Positions 54,760 to 63,567 of a DNA stretch of 64,000 nucleotides are shown here, one piece after another (positions within the stretch are counted from its first letter, which is position 1; the number at the start of each line of letters is the position of its first letter). The notes under the pieces were generated by a model. That model was not told where the DNA came from. It did no database searches and worked only from the letters and a program-made list of their open reading frames with translations. The position numbers and the translations under genes were made by a program. Location of the stretch: assembly GCF_036346875.1 (NCBI RefSeq), contig NZ_CP107852.1, positions 7,564,001 to 7,628,000 on the forward strand, written 5' to 3'. Origin of the DNA: Nocardia sp. NBC_00508 (GTDB taxonomy: Bacteria; Actinomycetota; Actinomycetes; Mycobacteriales; Mycobacteriaceae).

Positions 54760-55209
54760 ATGACGTCGAAAGACGCCGGCTCCGAGGAACTTGTCGAGCG
54801 ATACCTGCAGATCATCGCCGACCACGATTTCGAAAAGTTCGGTGAGCTGCTGACCGATGATTGCGAGTTCACTCTCGTCCCCATCGGTTACACCTGGAAG
54901 GGCCGCGAGGACGTCATCGGGGCGCTCACCGTCTCGGGAGGTGAGGATTCGCACGACGGCGAGCCCACCGTGCGGATCATCAGCTCGTTCCGGAACGACG
55001 ATCATGTCGTGGTCGAGTACGAGCGCAAGGCCGTCGTGCGTGGTGTCCGGCTGAATATCGACGGCTACTGCTGGATAGCGCGTATTCGCGACGGCCGTAT
55101 CGATTCGATCCGCGAGTACATCAATCCCAGCAATCCGGGCATCGCCCTGCTCCTGAGTGTCGTCTTGCGGGCTTATCCACGCCTCACGCGTCGCAAGACG
55201 CGAAAGTAG
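54760..55209 (+). CDS. SnoaL-like (NTF2-fold) protein
   Basis: 149 aa. SEELVERYLQIIADHDFEKFGELLTDDCEFTLVPIGYTWKGREDVIGAL followed by FRNDDHVVVEYERKAVVRGVRLNIDGYCWIARIRDGRIDSIREYINPSNPGIAL matches the SnoaL/ketosteroid-isomerase-like fold. In biosynthetic clusters such proteins act as cyclases, isomerases, hydroxylases or epoxide-opening enzymes. GAGGAGAAG precedes the ATG at 54760. It is the last gene of the LLM-LLM-P450-SnoaL run and is followed by a strong hairpin. Confidence 0.85.
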   Translation: MTSKDAGSEELVERYLQIIADHDFEKFGELLTDDCEFTLVPIGYTWKGREDVIGALTVSGGEDSHDGEPTVRIISSFRNDDHVVVEYERKAVVRGVRLNIDGYCWIARIRDGRIDSIREYINPSNPGIALLLSVVLRAYPRLTRRKTRK

Positions 55210-55215
55210 CGCATC

Positions 55216-55244
55216 GCCGGGCGGGGGCCGAGCCCCCGTCCGGC
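55216..55244 (+). terminator. Bidirectional hairpin terminator
   Basis: GCCGGGCGGGGG-N5-CCCCCGTCCGGC, 12-bp stem with one G:U position, between the convergent SnoaL-like and radical SAM genes. Confidence 0.8.
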
Positions 55245-55250
55245 CGCACG

Positions 55251-56411
55251 TCAGTGGGGATCAGGGGCGAAGTTCTGCACGGCACGGCCGGTGTCGGTGA
55301 TCTGTTTCAAGATCGTCGACGGCCGGGCCAGGTCCGCGACCAGGAACTGTGAGGAGTTCTCCTCGTTCACGATGTCGTCGCCCCGCCGATACGGCGCGAC
55401 GTCCGGGCTGCCGGGGCTGATGACGCCACACAGGTCGATGACGCTGTCCCGCAATGCCTTTCCCTCCCGGTTGGTCAAGACCAGTCGCTGGTCCGGGCAG
55501 ACGAAAGCGATCGCGGCCATCAGGCGGATGTAGGACTGGTCGTCGACCTTGGTCCGGCTGCTCGATGCCATGGCGGGCCGCAGCCGCGGCAGCGAGATGT
55601 CGACGATCCCGCCGCGCCGGGCGAGGTAGGTCGCGTGGGAGACCAGCGCGATCATTTCCGATTCGATATCGTGCAGGCCGATCAAGGCTCCCGGGTTCAC
55701 GTACTTGAACCCGGCGTCCAACCATCGGTCGAAGGACTGGATGCGCCGGTCGTAGTCCGCTTTGGGGGCGCCGTCCTTGCTTCCCATGAAGCGTTCGTAA
55801 GTGTGACGGTCGTACGTCTCCTGGAACACGCACATGGTCACCGGTTCATCGCGGTCGATCCATTCGCCGAGTGTTTCGATCTCGGCTGTCGTCATGCTGC
55901 CGATATTGAAATAGACGCGCTGAAACCCCATGTCGAACGCGGTCCGGATCGCCCAGCCGATGCGAAAGGCGTTGACCTGCCGGGTGTATTCGTCTTCGTA
56001 TTCGCCGGTCAGGAACCCGACGCCGGCGACGCCCTCGTGTTCGAGCAGGATACGCAGCTGGTCCTCGATCTCGCGCTTCCCGGCGAGCTTCCGGATCATC
56101 CGCGTGTTGCTCTTCTTCATGCCGCACATCTTGCATTCGGAATCACAGTGGTTCGTCGTGTACAGCGGAACGAACGTATGCAGTCGCGGTGACCGCTGGG
56201 CGATCCGCCGTTCGGCGGCGATCCGCAATTCCTCGGTGGAGACCGAGGTATCGCGAATCAACGCCAGGGCCACCGCGGCGGGGTCGTCGGGGAGTTCGGC
56301 ATCGATGTCGAGCCCCAGTATGTCCCCCACATCGAGGTTCTGCGCCTTCTCCGCCGCTCGGCTCAGCTCTGGAAGGTGAAATCTCCGGCCCACCTGGATA
56401 TCGACAGTCAT
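55251..56411 (-). CDS. Radical SAM enzyme of the HydG/ThiH/NosL type
   Basis: 386 aa. The cluster motif is C-x3-C-x2-C: CDSECKMC at residues 89-96, preceded by FVPLYTTNH. HEGVAGVGFLTGEYED, RVYFNIGSM, DEPVTMCVFQETYDRHTYERFMG and VNPGALIGLHD follow the barrel order of aromatic-amino-acid lyases (ThiH, HydG) and NosL. The C-terminal SSQFLVADLARPSTILKQI resembles the BATS-type end of that group. These enzymes cleave Tyr or Trp side chains or rearrange them. Which amino acid is used here cannot be read off. GGGGAGAT precedes the ATG. It is the last gene of a three-gene - strand run with the adenylation and polyprenyl synthetase genes. Confidence 0.85.
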   Translation of the reverse strand: MTVDIQVGRRFHLPELSRAAEKAQNLDVGDILGLDIDAELPDDPAAVALALIRDTSVSTEELRIAAERRIAQRSPRLHTFVPLYTTNHCDSECKMCGMKKSNTRMIRKLAGKREIEDQLRILLEHEGVAGVGFLTGEYEDEYTRQVNAFRIGWAIRTAFDMGFQRVYFNIGSMTTAEIETLGEWIDRDEPVTMCVFQETYDRHTYERFMGSKDGAPKADYDRRIQSFDRWLDAGFKYVNPGALIGLHDIESEMIALVSHATYLARRGGIVDISLPRLRPAMASSSRTKVDDQSYIRLMAAIAFVCPDQRLVLTNREGKALRDSVIDLCGVISPGSPDVAPYRRGDDIVNEENSSQFLVADLARPSTILKQITDTGRAVQNFAPDPH

Positions 56412-56455
56412 CTATCTCCCCAATTCTGAAGTCGTGTGTGATTTCGAGTCGTGAA

Positions 56456-57499
56456 TCAATACGAGCGGCCGACCGCGAACTCCCCCACTTCCGACAACAG
56501 CCGCCACGCGTCGGTGCCGTTGTCCACGACGGCGAGCGCGGCGAGCGCCAGCTGATGGTGCCGGTTCGCACAGCGTTCGGTCCACTGCCTGCCCCCGCAG
56601 TGCTCGATCAGGTGGATCGCCCGGGCGACCTGCGCCGGGGTGAGGTCGGTGGCATTGTTCATCAAGGTGCGCAGTTCCGTGGCCTCCACCCCGGGCCGCC
56701 CCATCGCGGCGGACAGCGGCAAGGTGAGCTTCCGGCGGCGCACGTCGCCACCGACGTCCTTGCCGGTGACAGCGGGGTCGCCCCAGGTGCCGAGAATGTC
56801 GTCGATCGCCTGGAACGCGATGCCGAGAGCGGTCCCGAAGTCCCGGAGCGTCGCGACCAGGTCCGGCGACCCGCCGCCGAGCAGTGCCCCGAGCGAGGTC
56901 GAGCAGCCGATCAGGGCCGCGGTCTTCTTCTCCGACATCGTCAGCACGTCGTCGACGGCGACATCGCGGCGCACCTGATAGGACAGGTCGACCGCCTGGC
57001 CCTCGATCATTGTCGATGTCGCGGTGGCCAGCTCGACGGCGGCTTCGGCGTTGCCGGTGCCGCCGAGGACGTCGAGGGCGCGCATCAGCAGGACATCACC
57101 CGCGACGATGGTGGGTCCGACCCCGAACACGGTCCACGCGGACGGCCTGTGCCGGCGTTCCCGGTCCAGGTCGACGATGTCGTCGTGCAGAAGCGAGAAA
57201 TTGTGGACCAGCTCCACCGCCACCGCGCCGGGAACAGCGATTTCCGGTGTCGCTCCCACCGCCTCGGCGGACAGGAGTGTCAGGCAGCCGCGCAGGCATT
57301 TACCCGCGTCACCGCTCGCGGGTCTTCCGTCGGGATCGGTCCAGCCCAGGTGATAGGTGATGATCGGTCTGATCTCGTCGCTCAGTTCCGCGACGGCGCG
57401 GCGCATTCCGTCGTGCAGTAGGGCGCGGCGCTCGGCCAGTGCGGTGTGCGGGTCGGGCGCACGCGAGATCCGCGTGCCGGACGAGGGGATGGCGTTCAT
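56456..57499 (-). CDS. Polyprenyl diphosphate synthase
   Basis: 347 aa. First aspartate-rich motif LLHDDIVDLDRERRHRPSAW (DDIVD 106-110), second motif FQAIDDILGTWGDPAVTGKDVGGDVRRRKLTLP (DDILG 233-237), plus GKCLR and a MIEGQAVDL segment. These are the motifs of trans-isoprenyl synthases that condense IPP with allylic diphosphates. The stretch HNFSLLHDDI..D..RRHRP resembles the actinobacterial subgroup that includes encapsulin-cargo and terpene-cluster enzymes, but the N-terminal extension is short. The residue pattern before DDIVD does not let me predict chain length safely. Starts 14 bp after the adenylation gene. Confidence 0.9.
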   Translation of the reverse strand: MNAIPSSGTRISRAPDPHTALAERRALLHDGMRRAVAELSDEIRPIITYHLGWTDPDGRPASGDAGKCLRGCLTLLSAEAVGATPEIAVPGAVAVELVHNFSLLHDDIVDLDRERRHRPSAWTVFGVGPTIVAGDVLLMRALDVLGGTGNAEAAVELATATSTMIEGQAVDLSYQVRRDVAVDDVLTMSEKKTAALIGCSTSLGALLGGGSPDLVATLRDFGTALGIAFQAIDDILGTWGDPAVTGKDVGGDVRRRKLTLPLSAAMGRPGVEATELRTLMNNATDLTPAQVARAIHLIEHCGGRQWTERCANRHHQLALAALAVVDNGTDAWRLLSEVGEFAVGRSY

Positions 57500-57513
57500 T
57501 CGTATCAGTCCGA

Positions 57514-59808
57514 TCAGATCGACAAACCCGACAGGCGCAGGCCGACCGACGGAGTCAGCGCGGTGCGATCGACCTTTCCCGAGCGCGATCTCGGCAGTGT
57601 GTCCAGAATCCGGAATTGCGCTGGGAGCATGTGATGCGGCAGCCGCTCCGACAGTTCGGCGCGTAATCCGCTGGCCGACAGCTCGGCGCCGTCCGCGGGA
57701 ACCAGGTAGGCGATCAGGCGCCCGCCGGTGGTCGTCGGCTCCAACGCCACGGCGCACTCCAGAATGTCCGGCCTGGCCGACAGCAGGGCTTCGATCTCGC
57801 CGGGCTCGACACGGAATCCCCGGATCTTGATCTGCTGGTCGGCCCGGCCGAGGAACTCCAGCATTCCGTCGGCGCGATAGCGAACCAGGTCCCGGGTCCG
57901 GCAGACGATCGCGTCGGGCTCCTCGGGCACTGGGCTCGGTACGAAGCGTTCGCTGTTCAGCTCGGGTCGGTCGAGGTAGCCGGCGGCGATTCCGGTGCCC
58001 GCCACATACAGTTCACCCACCACCCCGCGGGGCACGGGCTCGCCCGCCTCGTCGAGGACGTAGACGCGAACGTTGGCGATCGGCTTTCCGATCGGCGGCG
58101 GGCTGTCCCGCTCCGCCTCGGTCACGGTGGCCGAGGTGACGCGCAGGCCGGTCGCGGCGTCGAAGGTCGAGGCCACGAGCGTCGTCTCCGTCGAGCCGTA
58201 GCTCACCACGACCTCGAACGGCAGCCCGGCGCGCGGCCAGCGGCGGACCTGTTCACCGGCGACCACCATGTAGCGCAGCGCGCAGAGGTCCGGCCAATCC
58301 AGTGACCACACCCGTTCGGCGGCCGAGCTGACCAGCAATGTGTGCGTTATCGCGTTCTCGATCAGCCAGTCCCGCAACCGTTTCGGATCCCGCGCGGCGT
58401 CGGCGGATGCCGTGTACACGGTGGTGCCGTTGGCCAGGAAGGGGATCCACTCCATGAGCCCGACCGAGAATCCGGGCGAGGAGATCCAGGTGGCGCGGTC
58501 GCCGCGAGTGACGCCACAGGCGCGCCCGGTCCAGGCGATCATGTTCGCCATCGCACCGTGCCGTTCCAGTACGGCCTTCGGTTGCCCGGTGGACCCCGAG
58601 GTGTAGAACACATGACAGATGTCGTCCGGCTCCGGATCCGGCGGCGGAGCGGACGCTACGGCCGAGCCGATGGCGGCGGCGTCGCCGTCGAGGCTGATGA
58701 CCCGCAGCCCGTGGGTACCCGCCAGCTGTGGTGTCATGGCGTCCACGGTGACCACTGCCGTCGCCCCGGAGTCGTCGAGCATGAACGCGGTGCGCGAGTG
58801 CGGGTTCGACGGATCCAGCGGTACCGCGGACGCGCCGCTGCGCAGAATCGCCAGCAGGCTGATGACATTCGCCGCGGAACGCTCCAGCAGGATCCCCACC
58901 CGGTCGCCTCGCTGAACGCCGACGGAACCGAGGTACGCGGCGAGGCGGTCGGCGGCCCGGTCGAGTTCGCCGAAGGTCACGGTTGCGGTCGCGTCGACGA
59001 CGGCGGGGCGCCCCGGGTCGGCGACGGCGAGCTCGGCGATCCTCGCCTGGAGCGTCCGGAAGGGTTCGACGGGCACGGCCGTGGCATTCCACTCGACGAG
59101 CAGGGTCGCGCGCTCGTGCGGGGCCAGGATCGGCAGGCCGCGCACCGGGCGATCCGGATCCGCGAGTACGGCGGCGGTGAGCGTCGCGAGATGGCCCGCG
59201 ATCAGCTCGGCGTCGGCGCGGGAGCACCGCTCGGGGTGGTAGACCAGCACACCGCGATCGATGACCACGGTCAGCTCGGCGATATCCGTTGCGCCGGTGC
59301 CGGATACGTCGAGCGAGGTCCCGAACGCTGCGGTGAAGGGTGTGCGCTCCGAGGCTCGTGCCTCGGGCTGAACCAGCTCGAGGAGGCTCTCGGCCGGTAT
59401 CGGACCGAGAAGTTCCGGCACCTGGCCGGATTCGGCGGTCACTCTGCCGACCAGCTCCCGGAAGCCTGGGGAGCCCGCGAGGTCGACGCGATGGGCCAGC
59501 AGGCCCTTCGCCGTGGCCTCGGCAACGAGGAAATCCGTCTCGCCGGTATACCTGTGCACGAGGGCCGCGAACAATGCCAGCCAGATCTGCCGAAAAGACG
59601 CCCCCATACCAATTGCGAGATCCCGGACCGAGTCGTCGGGAATATCCGGAATGGGCACCGTGGCGCAGACCTCGTTCGCGGCCGAAGTCCGCGTCGAAGT
59701 GTGCGGACGATCGCCCGGTATCGCGAAACTGAACGGGCTGTCGGCAACGTATCGCCGCCAACGATCGACAGGCACGATTGTGGCCGAATCGTCCGTTATT
59801 CCATTCAC
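57514..59808 (-). CDS. NRPS protein: truncated condensation plus adenylation domain
   Basis: 764 aa. Residues about 1-225 resemble only the C-terminal half of a condensation domain (FRQIWLALFAALVHRYTGETDFLV) and have no HHxxxDG, so no condensation is expected. Residues about 230-750 are a full adenylation domain: A3 FYTSGSTGQPKAV (401-413), A5 SYGSTETT (536-543), A7-like RTRDLVRYRADG, A8 FLGRADQQIKIRGFRVEPGEIE, A10 RSRSGKVDR with the catalytic Lys. At A4 the usual FDxS reads FSVG (447-450), so the Asp that binds the alpha-amino group is Ser. There is no carrier domain; the standalone ACP at 60.1 kb is the likely partner. The GTG start follows GGGGAGGTGG. First gene of the - strand run. Confidence 0.88.
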   Translation of the reverse strand: MNGITDDSATIVPVDRWRRYVADSPFSFAIPGDRPHTSTRTSAANEVCATVPIPDIPDDSVRDLAIGMGASFRQIWLALFAALVHRYTGETDFLVAEATAKGLLAHRVDLAGSPGFRELVGRVTAESGQVPELLGPIPAESLLELVQPEARASERTPFTAAFGTSLDVSGTGATDIAELTVVIDRGVLVYHPERCSRADAELIAGHLATLTAAVLADPDRPVRGLPILAPHERATLLVEWNATAVPVEPFRTLQARIAELAVADPGRPAVVDATATVTFGELDRAADRLAAYLGSVGVQRGDRVGILLERSAANVISLLAILRSGASAVPLDPSNPHSRTAFMLDDSGATAVVTVDAMTPQLAGTHGLRVISLDGDAAAIGSAVASAPPPDPEPDDICHVFYTSGSTGQPKAVLERHGAMANMIAWTGRACGVTRGDRATWISSPGFSVGLMEWIPFLANGTTVYTASADAARDPKRLRDWLIENAITHTLLVSSAAERVWSLDWPDLCALRYMVVAGEQVRRWPRAGLPFEVVVSYGSTETTLVASTFDAATGLRVTSATVTEAERDSPPPIGKPIANVRVYVLDEAGEPVPRGVVGELYVAGTGIAAGYLDRPELNSERFVPSPVPEEPDAIVCRTRDLVRYRADGMLEFLGRADQQIKIRGFRVEPGEIEALLSARPDILECAVALEPTTTGGRLIAYLVPADGAELSASGLRAELSERLPHHMLPAQFRILDTLPRSRSGKVDRTALTPSVGLRLSGLSI

Positions 59809-60060
59809 CGAACCACCTCCCCCTTCGACCCGAATACTAGAGGAGCAGAACCGATTTCATCAACGAATCCGCGCAACGAACATCGTCACACCAGGTCGCG
59901 ACCGGTGCCGGCGCACAAACCACGAGCACCGCCGAGAACCGACTGTTGACAACCCCGACCCAGCTGTAGTCCCATGCAATAGCGACTGATCGGGGGGACC
60001 GGAGCACCCGACGTACAGCTATTACACGGCAACAATTCGGGAAGAAACGGCGGGAGCATT
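59809..60060. promoter_or_regulatory. Divergent promoter region of the cluster core
   Basis: 252 bp between the divergent adenylation (-) and carrier-protein (+) genes, with more A/T than the surroundings at 59830-59870 and 60010-60060. No clear operator palindrome was found. Confidence 0.5.
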
Positions 60061-60378
60061 GTGCGGGTGAAATACAGACCGTGGCATCGTCTTTCACGAC
60101 CGACGGCCGAAGATGACGGCGCGGCGAACAAAAGACGAACTCGGGACATCGAGAGATTCGTCGGTCAATTCATTTCCCGGCTCATCGGCGAGGAACTGGA
60201 CGACGACTACGCGAGCCTGGCATTGGTGAATCTGGGCCTGGACTCGGTCGGCGCGATCGACCTGGGTGCGGCGATCGAACAGGAATTCGGCGTCGAAACA
60301 GAACCGGCGGACATCAAACTCGCGATGACGGTCGCGCAACTGGCGAAGCTGATCCAACGACGCGCGGGCGGGGAGTAG
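60061..60378 (+). CDS. Standalone acyl/peptidyl carrier protein
   Basis: 105 aa from a GTG. The carrier fold is seen from about residue 30: DIERFVGQFISRLIGEELDDDYASLALVNLGLDSVGAIDLGAAIEQEFGVETEPADIKLAMTVAQLAKLIQRR. The phosphopantetheine Ser lies in LGLDSVGAIDLG (about residue 61). The basic N-terminal ~30 residues are an extension. It is divergent from the carrier-less adenylation protein and 4 bp before a P450, which suggests that this P450 or its neighbours act on a carrier-bound substrate (inference). Confidence 0.9.
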   Translation: MRVKYRPWHRLSRPTAEDDGAANKRRTRDIERFVGQFISRLIGEELDDDYASLALVNLGLDSVGAIDLGAAIEQEFGVETEPADIKLAMTVAQLAKLIQRRAGGE

Positions 60379-60382
60379 ACGG

Positions 60383-61603
60383 ATGAAGCACGATCGGTCA
60401 CCTATCGAACTGGGCGACGAGTACTACCGGAATCCGCATGCCGCCTACGACAGGCTGCGCGACCTGGGGCCGGTCCACTACGTCAGGTTTCCCGACGGCC
60501 GCACCGGATGGCTGGTCACCGGCTACGAGGCCGCGAAGGCGGCGTTCGCCGACACCACCGTCAGCAAGGTGATCCAGTCGCCGGGCGCCCGGGCGGCGCT
60601 CACCGATCACGGCGGCGACCAGCGGGTCAAGAGCGGCTTGTTCAGTGACATGATGGTCTTCTACGATCCGCCGCAACACACGCGGCTGCGCAATCTCCTG
60701 ACCGGCGCGTTCGCCGGACCGGCTGTCCGGAACCTGGCCCCGAGCGTCGAGAAGATCGCCGATTCCCTCCTCGCCGACATGGCCGCCGATCCGCGCGAGA
60801 TCCACGACCTGCTGGATTCCTACGCGATTCCGCTACCGACAATGGTTATTTCGTCGCTGCTCGGAGTGCCGCGTGGCGATCGCGACAAATTCCGCACGTG
60901 GACGACAGTCATCTTCTCCGGCGAGCATTCCACGGGCGACAAATTCGCGATCATGCAGGAGTTCGTCGCCTATATCCGACAGCTGATCGAGACGAAGATC
61001 TCGGCCCCGGGCACCGATCTGCTGTCCGAACTCGTCGCGGCCAGAAAAGACGACGACCGGCTGACCGATCGGGAACTGGTCAGTATGGTGTTCATGCTCC
61101 TCGTCGCCGGGTTCGAGACCACAGCGCATCTCATCGGCAACGCCATCGCGATCTTGCTCGCCGATGCCGAAGTCCATCGGTCACTGTGTGCCGACCCGGG
61201 TCGCATACCGGATTTCGTCGAAGAAGTTCTGCGCTATGAATCGTCGGCCTGTGAAGCCACCTTCCGGTATACGACAGTCCCTACCGACTTGGGCGGCACC
61301 GAGATCCCCGCTGGGGAACTCGTCATGGTGTCGATGGCCGCCGCCGACCGTGACCCACAGCGATTCCCGGACCCCCAGCGCTTCGATATGGATCGTGCGC
61401 AGAACAATCACATCGCCTTCGGGTACGGGATGCACAAATGTGTCGGTGCACAATTGGCGCGCCTGGAGGCGGTCATCGCGATCACCTTTCTGCTGGACCG
61501 GTATCCCGATATTCGACTCGCCGCCGGCGCGACCCTGTCATGGCGGAGAAGCCTCCTCGTCCGCGGGCTGACGAACCTGCCACTAGTCCTTTCCCCAGGC
61601 TGA
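60383..61603 (+). CDS. Cytochrome P450 (canonical I-helix)
   Basis: 406 aa. Heme motif FGYGMHKCVG (Cys353), ExxR as EEVLR (280-284), YDPPQHTRLR loop and canonical I-helix AGFETT (242-247). It belongs to the bacterial CYP107-like shape. It starts 4 bp after the carrier protein gene and is co-transcribed with it. Pairing of a P450 with a free-standing carrier protein often means hydroxylation of a carrier-bound amino acid or acid. Its last 21 bases overlap the convergent thioesterase gene. Confidence 0.93.
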   Translation: MKHDRSPIELGDEYYRNPHAAYDRLRDLGPVHYVRFPDGRTGWLVTGYEAAKAAFADTTVSKVIQSPGARAALTDHGGDQRVKSGLFSDMMVFYDPPQHTRLRNLLTGAFAGPAVRNLAPSVEKIADSLLADMAADPREIHDLLDSYAIPLPTMVISSLLGVPRGDRDKFRTWTTVIFSGEHSTGDKFAIMQEFVAYIRQLIETKISAPGTDLLSELVAARKDDDRLTDRELVSMVFMLLVAGFETTAHLIGNAIAILLADAEVHRSLCADPGRIPDFVEEVLRYESSACEATFRYTTVPTDLGGTEIPAGELVMVSMAAADRDPQRFPDPQRFDMDRAQNNHIAFGYGMHKCVGAQLARLEAVIAITFLLDRYPDIRLAAGATLSWRRSLLVRGLTNLPLVLSPG

Positions 61604-62332
61604 TATCGCCCGCAGCAGCGGGTCCGGCGCGTTCAGGACGTCATAGTGACCGCCGGACAGTTCGACTATCCGGCAGGTGTCGCTGTACCGCAGCCATCCG
61701 TCGAGTTGCGGACGCTCGATCTCGACATCGCGGTCCCAATGTATGGCCGTTATCCCGCACCCGAGGCGGACCGGCGGGGACCGGTGGTATCGGCGAGTTG
61801 CCGCGAGGTCGTCGCGCAATACCGTCAGTGCGGCCTCCACCAGCGCCGGACGAGCCACCGCGCCGCGGCTGCGGATCACCTCCGACAGTTCGGCGCGGAG
61901 CCCGTCCTCGTCCAGGTCGAGCAGGCGGTCGAACGGGCAATCATGGGGGGCGACCTGGCCGGAGACGAACAGCATTTCCGGTGACGGAAGGCCGAGTTCC
62001 TCGATCCTGACCACGGTCTCGAATGCGGGCAGCGCGCCGGAGCAATGACCGAAGACAGCGAAAGGCACTGTCAGCCAAGGCTTCAGCGCCTCGGTGAGGT
62101 CTACCGCGAGCTGCTCGTAAGAACCGAAGTGCCGCTCACCGATCCGGTTCTCCCTGCCGGGCAGCTGGATCGGGCAGATCTCGGTACCTCCGATCCGCCG
62201 CGGCCACTGCGCGAACATCGACGCGCCGACCCCCGAATACGGCAGGCAGAACAGTCGTGCCGTCGCCTCCGGATCCGGCGGGCGCAGCAACCAGCGCGTC
62301 CCGCCGGTGACAGTCGTGGTCGAACGAGTCAC
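61583..62332 (-). CDS. Type II thioesterase
   Basis: 249 aa. RifR-like fold: LFCLPYSGVGASMFAQWPRRI, LPGRENRIGE, nucleophile elbow GHCSGA (Ser98), FVSGQVAPHDCPFDRLLDLDEDGLRAEL and the catalytic His in ELSGGHYDVL (about residue 231). These enzymes clear stalled or mis-primed groups from carrier proteins or release products. The GTG at 62332 follows GGGAGGGAG and overlaps the stop of the upstream P450 by 4 bases. Confidence 0.92.
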   Translation of the reverse strand: MTRSTTTVTGGTRWLLRPPDPEATARLFCLPYSGVGASMFAQWPRRIGGTEICPIQLPGRENRIGERHFGSYEQLAVDLTEALKPWLTVPFAVFGHCSGALPAFETVVRIEELGLPSPEMLFVSGQVAPHDCPFDRLLDLDEDGLRAELSEVIRSRGAVARPALVEAALTVLRDDLAATRRYHRSPPVRLGCGITAIHWDRDVEIERPQLDGWLRYSDTCRIVELSGGHYDVLNAPDPLLRAISAWGKD

Positions 62333-63567
62333 GCTTGCTCCCTCCCCGTAGTCCGGACCCGCAGGTGTGTTGTGCCGTTGATGAAGGAGGACCGCAGCCG
62401 TTGCGGTTCGCCGATGATCTCGACGGACTCGAACCGGCGCAGGAACTGTTCGCACACGACGCGAAAGGTCAGCCGGGCCAGCGGTGCGCCGACGCAGTAG
62501 TGCGGGCCGTATCCGAACGCGATGTGCCGGTTCGGGTGCCGGGTGATGTCGAAGGTGTGCGGGTCCGGGAACACCGCCTCGTCGCGGTTGGCGGACCCGA
62601 TCCAGGCCACGACCGGCTCCCCGGTCTCGACGATCCCGCCGCTCAGGCGCGTCGGCCGGGTCGCGTAGCGCATGAAGTTGCTCGCCGCGGACGTCCAACG
62701 GAGCGCCTCCTCGACCAGGCCGGGGACGCGCGCCTCGTCGTCGCGGGCCGATCGCCATGCGCCGGGGTTCCGCGCGAGCGCGAGCACCGCGCCGGACACG
62801 GTGTGCGGTGTCGTGGCATTGGCGCCCAGCAGCAGGCTGTAGCTGTTGTACATGGCCTCGATGTCCGACAGCGGCTGGGCACCGGCCTGTATCGAGAGGA
62901 GGTGGCCGAGGAGATCGTCGTGGCCGATACTCGCGCGGCGACTACGGATGAGCTCGGTGAAGTAGGAGAAGATCTGGTGGTGCGCGACGGTCAGCGTCGC
63001 GGTCCGGGCACCGATCGCGAAATCCGGGTCCTCGGGCGCGGCGGCCATCGCGGCCCACCGGATCAGGTTGTCCCAGTCCGACTCCGGTACGCCGAGCAGG
63101 CGGCCCGCGACCACCATCGGCAGGCGCAGCGCGCGCTCGGCGAGATCCCACGGTTGATCGTGGGGCACGTCGGCGAAGACCCGGTCGACGGCGTGGCGGA
63201 TCCCGGATTCCATCGCGTGTACCGCCCCCGCGCTCAGCCGCTTGCCGAGCGGTCGGCGCACTTCGGTGTGGCGGGGCGGGTCGCAGGAGGTCATGAGCAG
63301 GCCGGAGGCGATGTCGTCGTGCCCGAGTTGCGTGATGACGGTGCCGCGTTCGGAGGTGAACGCGTCGTGGTCGCCGAGGACCCGGCACACGTCGTCATAT
63401 CGTGTGACGGAGCAGAACATTCGCCCCGGGGCATACTCCTGCCGGTGCAGCCGGGCGTGCTCTCGCATGTACGTCCAGACGGCGTGCGGGTCACCGGTGT
63501 GAAAGCCGGCGTCGAGAAGGTCGACCGCGGCGAGGTCGGCAGCGGTGCCGATGACTCCGGCGGGCAT
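62329..63567 (-). CDS. Cytochrome P450 (I-helix GANATT)
   Basis: 412 aa. Heme motif FGYGPHYCVG (Cys358), ExxR as EEALR (286-290), SCDPPRHTEVRRPLG loop. The I-helix reads LLLGANATTPHTV (about 246-258). Ala251 occupies the acid position, with the two Thr kept. I recall GANxTTP as a variant seen in some secondary-metabolism P450s that use carrier-bound or unusual substrates. The ATG overlaps the stop of the upstream thioesterase-carrier gene (TGATG), and the stop overlaps the type II thioesterase start, so the three genes form one operon. Confidence 0.92.
   Translation of the reverse strand: MPAGVIGTAADLAAVDLLDAGFHTGDPHAVWTYMREHARLHRQEYAPGRMFCSVTRYDDVCRVLGDHDAFTSERGTVITQLGHDDIASGLLMTSCDPPRHTEVRRPLGKRLSAGAVHAMESGIRHAVDRVFADVPHDQPWDLAERALRLPMVVAGRLLGVPESDWDNLIRWAAMAAAPEDPDFAIGARTATLTVAHHQIFSYFTELIRSRRASIGHDDLLGHLLSIQAGAQPLSDIEAMYNSYSLLLGANATTPHTVSGAVLALARNPGAWRSARDDEARVPGLVEEALRWTSAASNFMRYATRPTRLSGGIVETGEPVVAWIGSANRDEAVFPDPHTFDITRHPNRHIAFGYGPHYCVGAPLARLTFRVVCEQFLRRFESVEIIGEPQRLRSSFINGTTHLRVRTTGREQA

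Noticed and set aside
56456..57499. Polyprenyl synthase as cargo of a family 2 encapsulin
   Set aside because: The core resembles that subgroup, but the long disordered N-terminal loading region is missing and no encapsulin gene is in the window.
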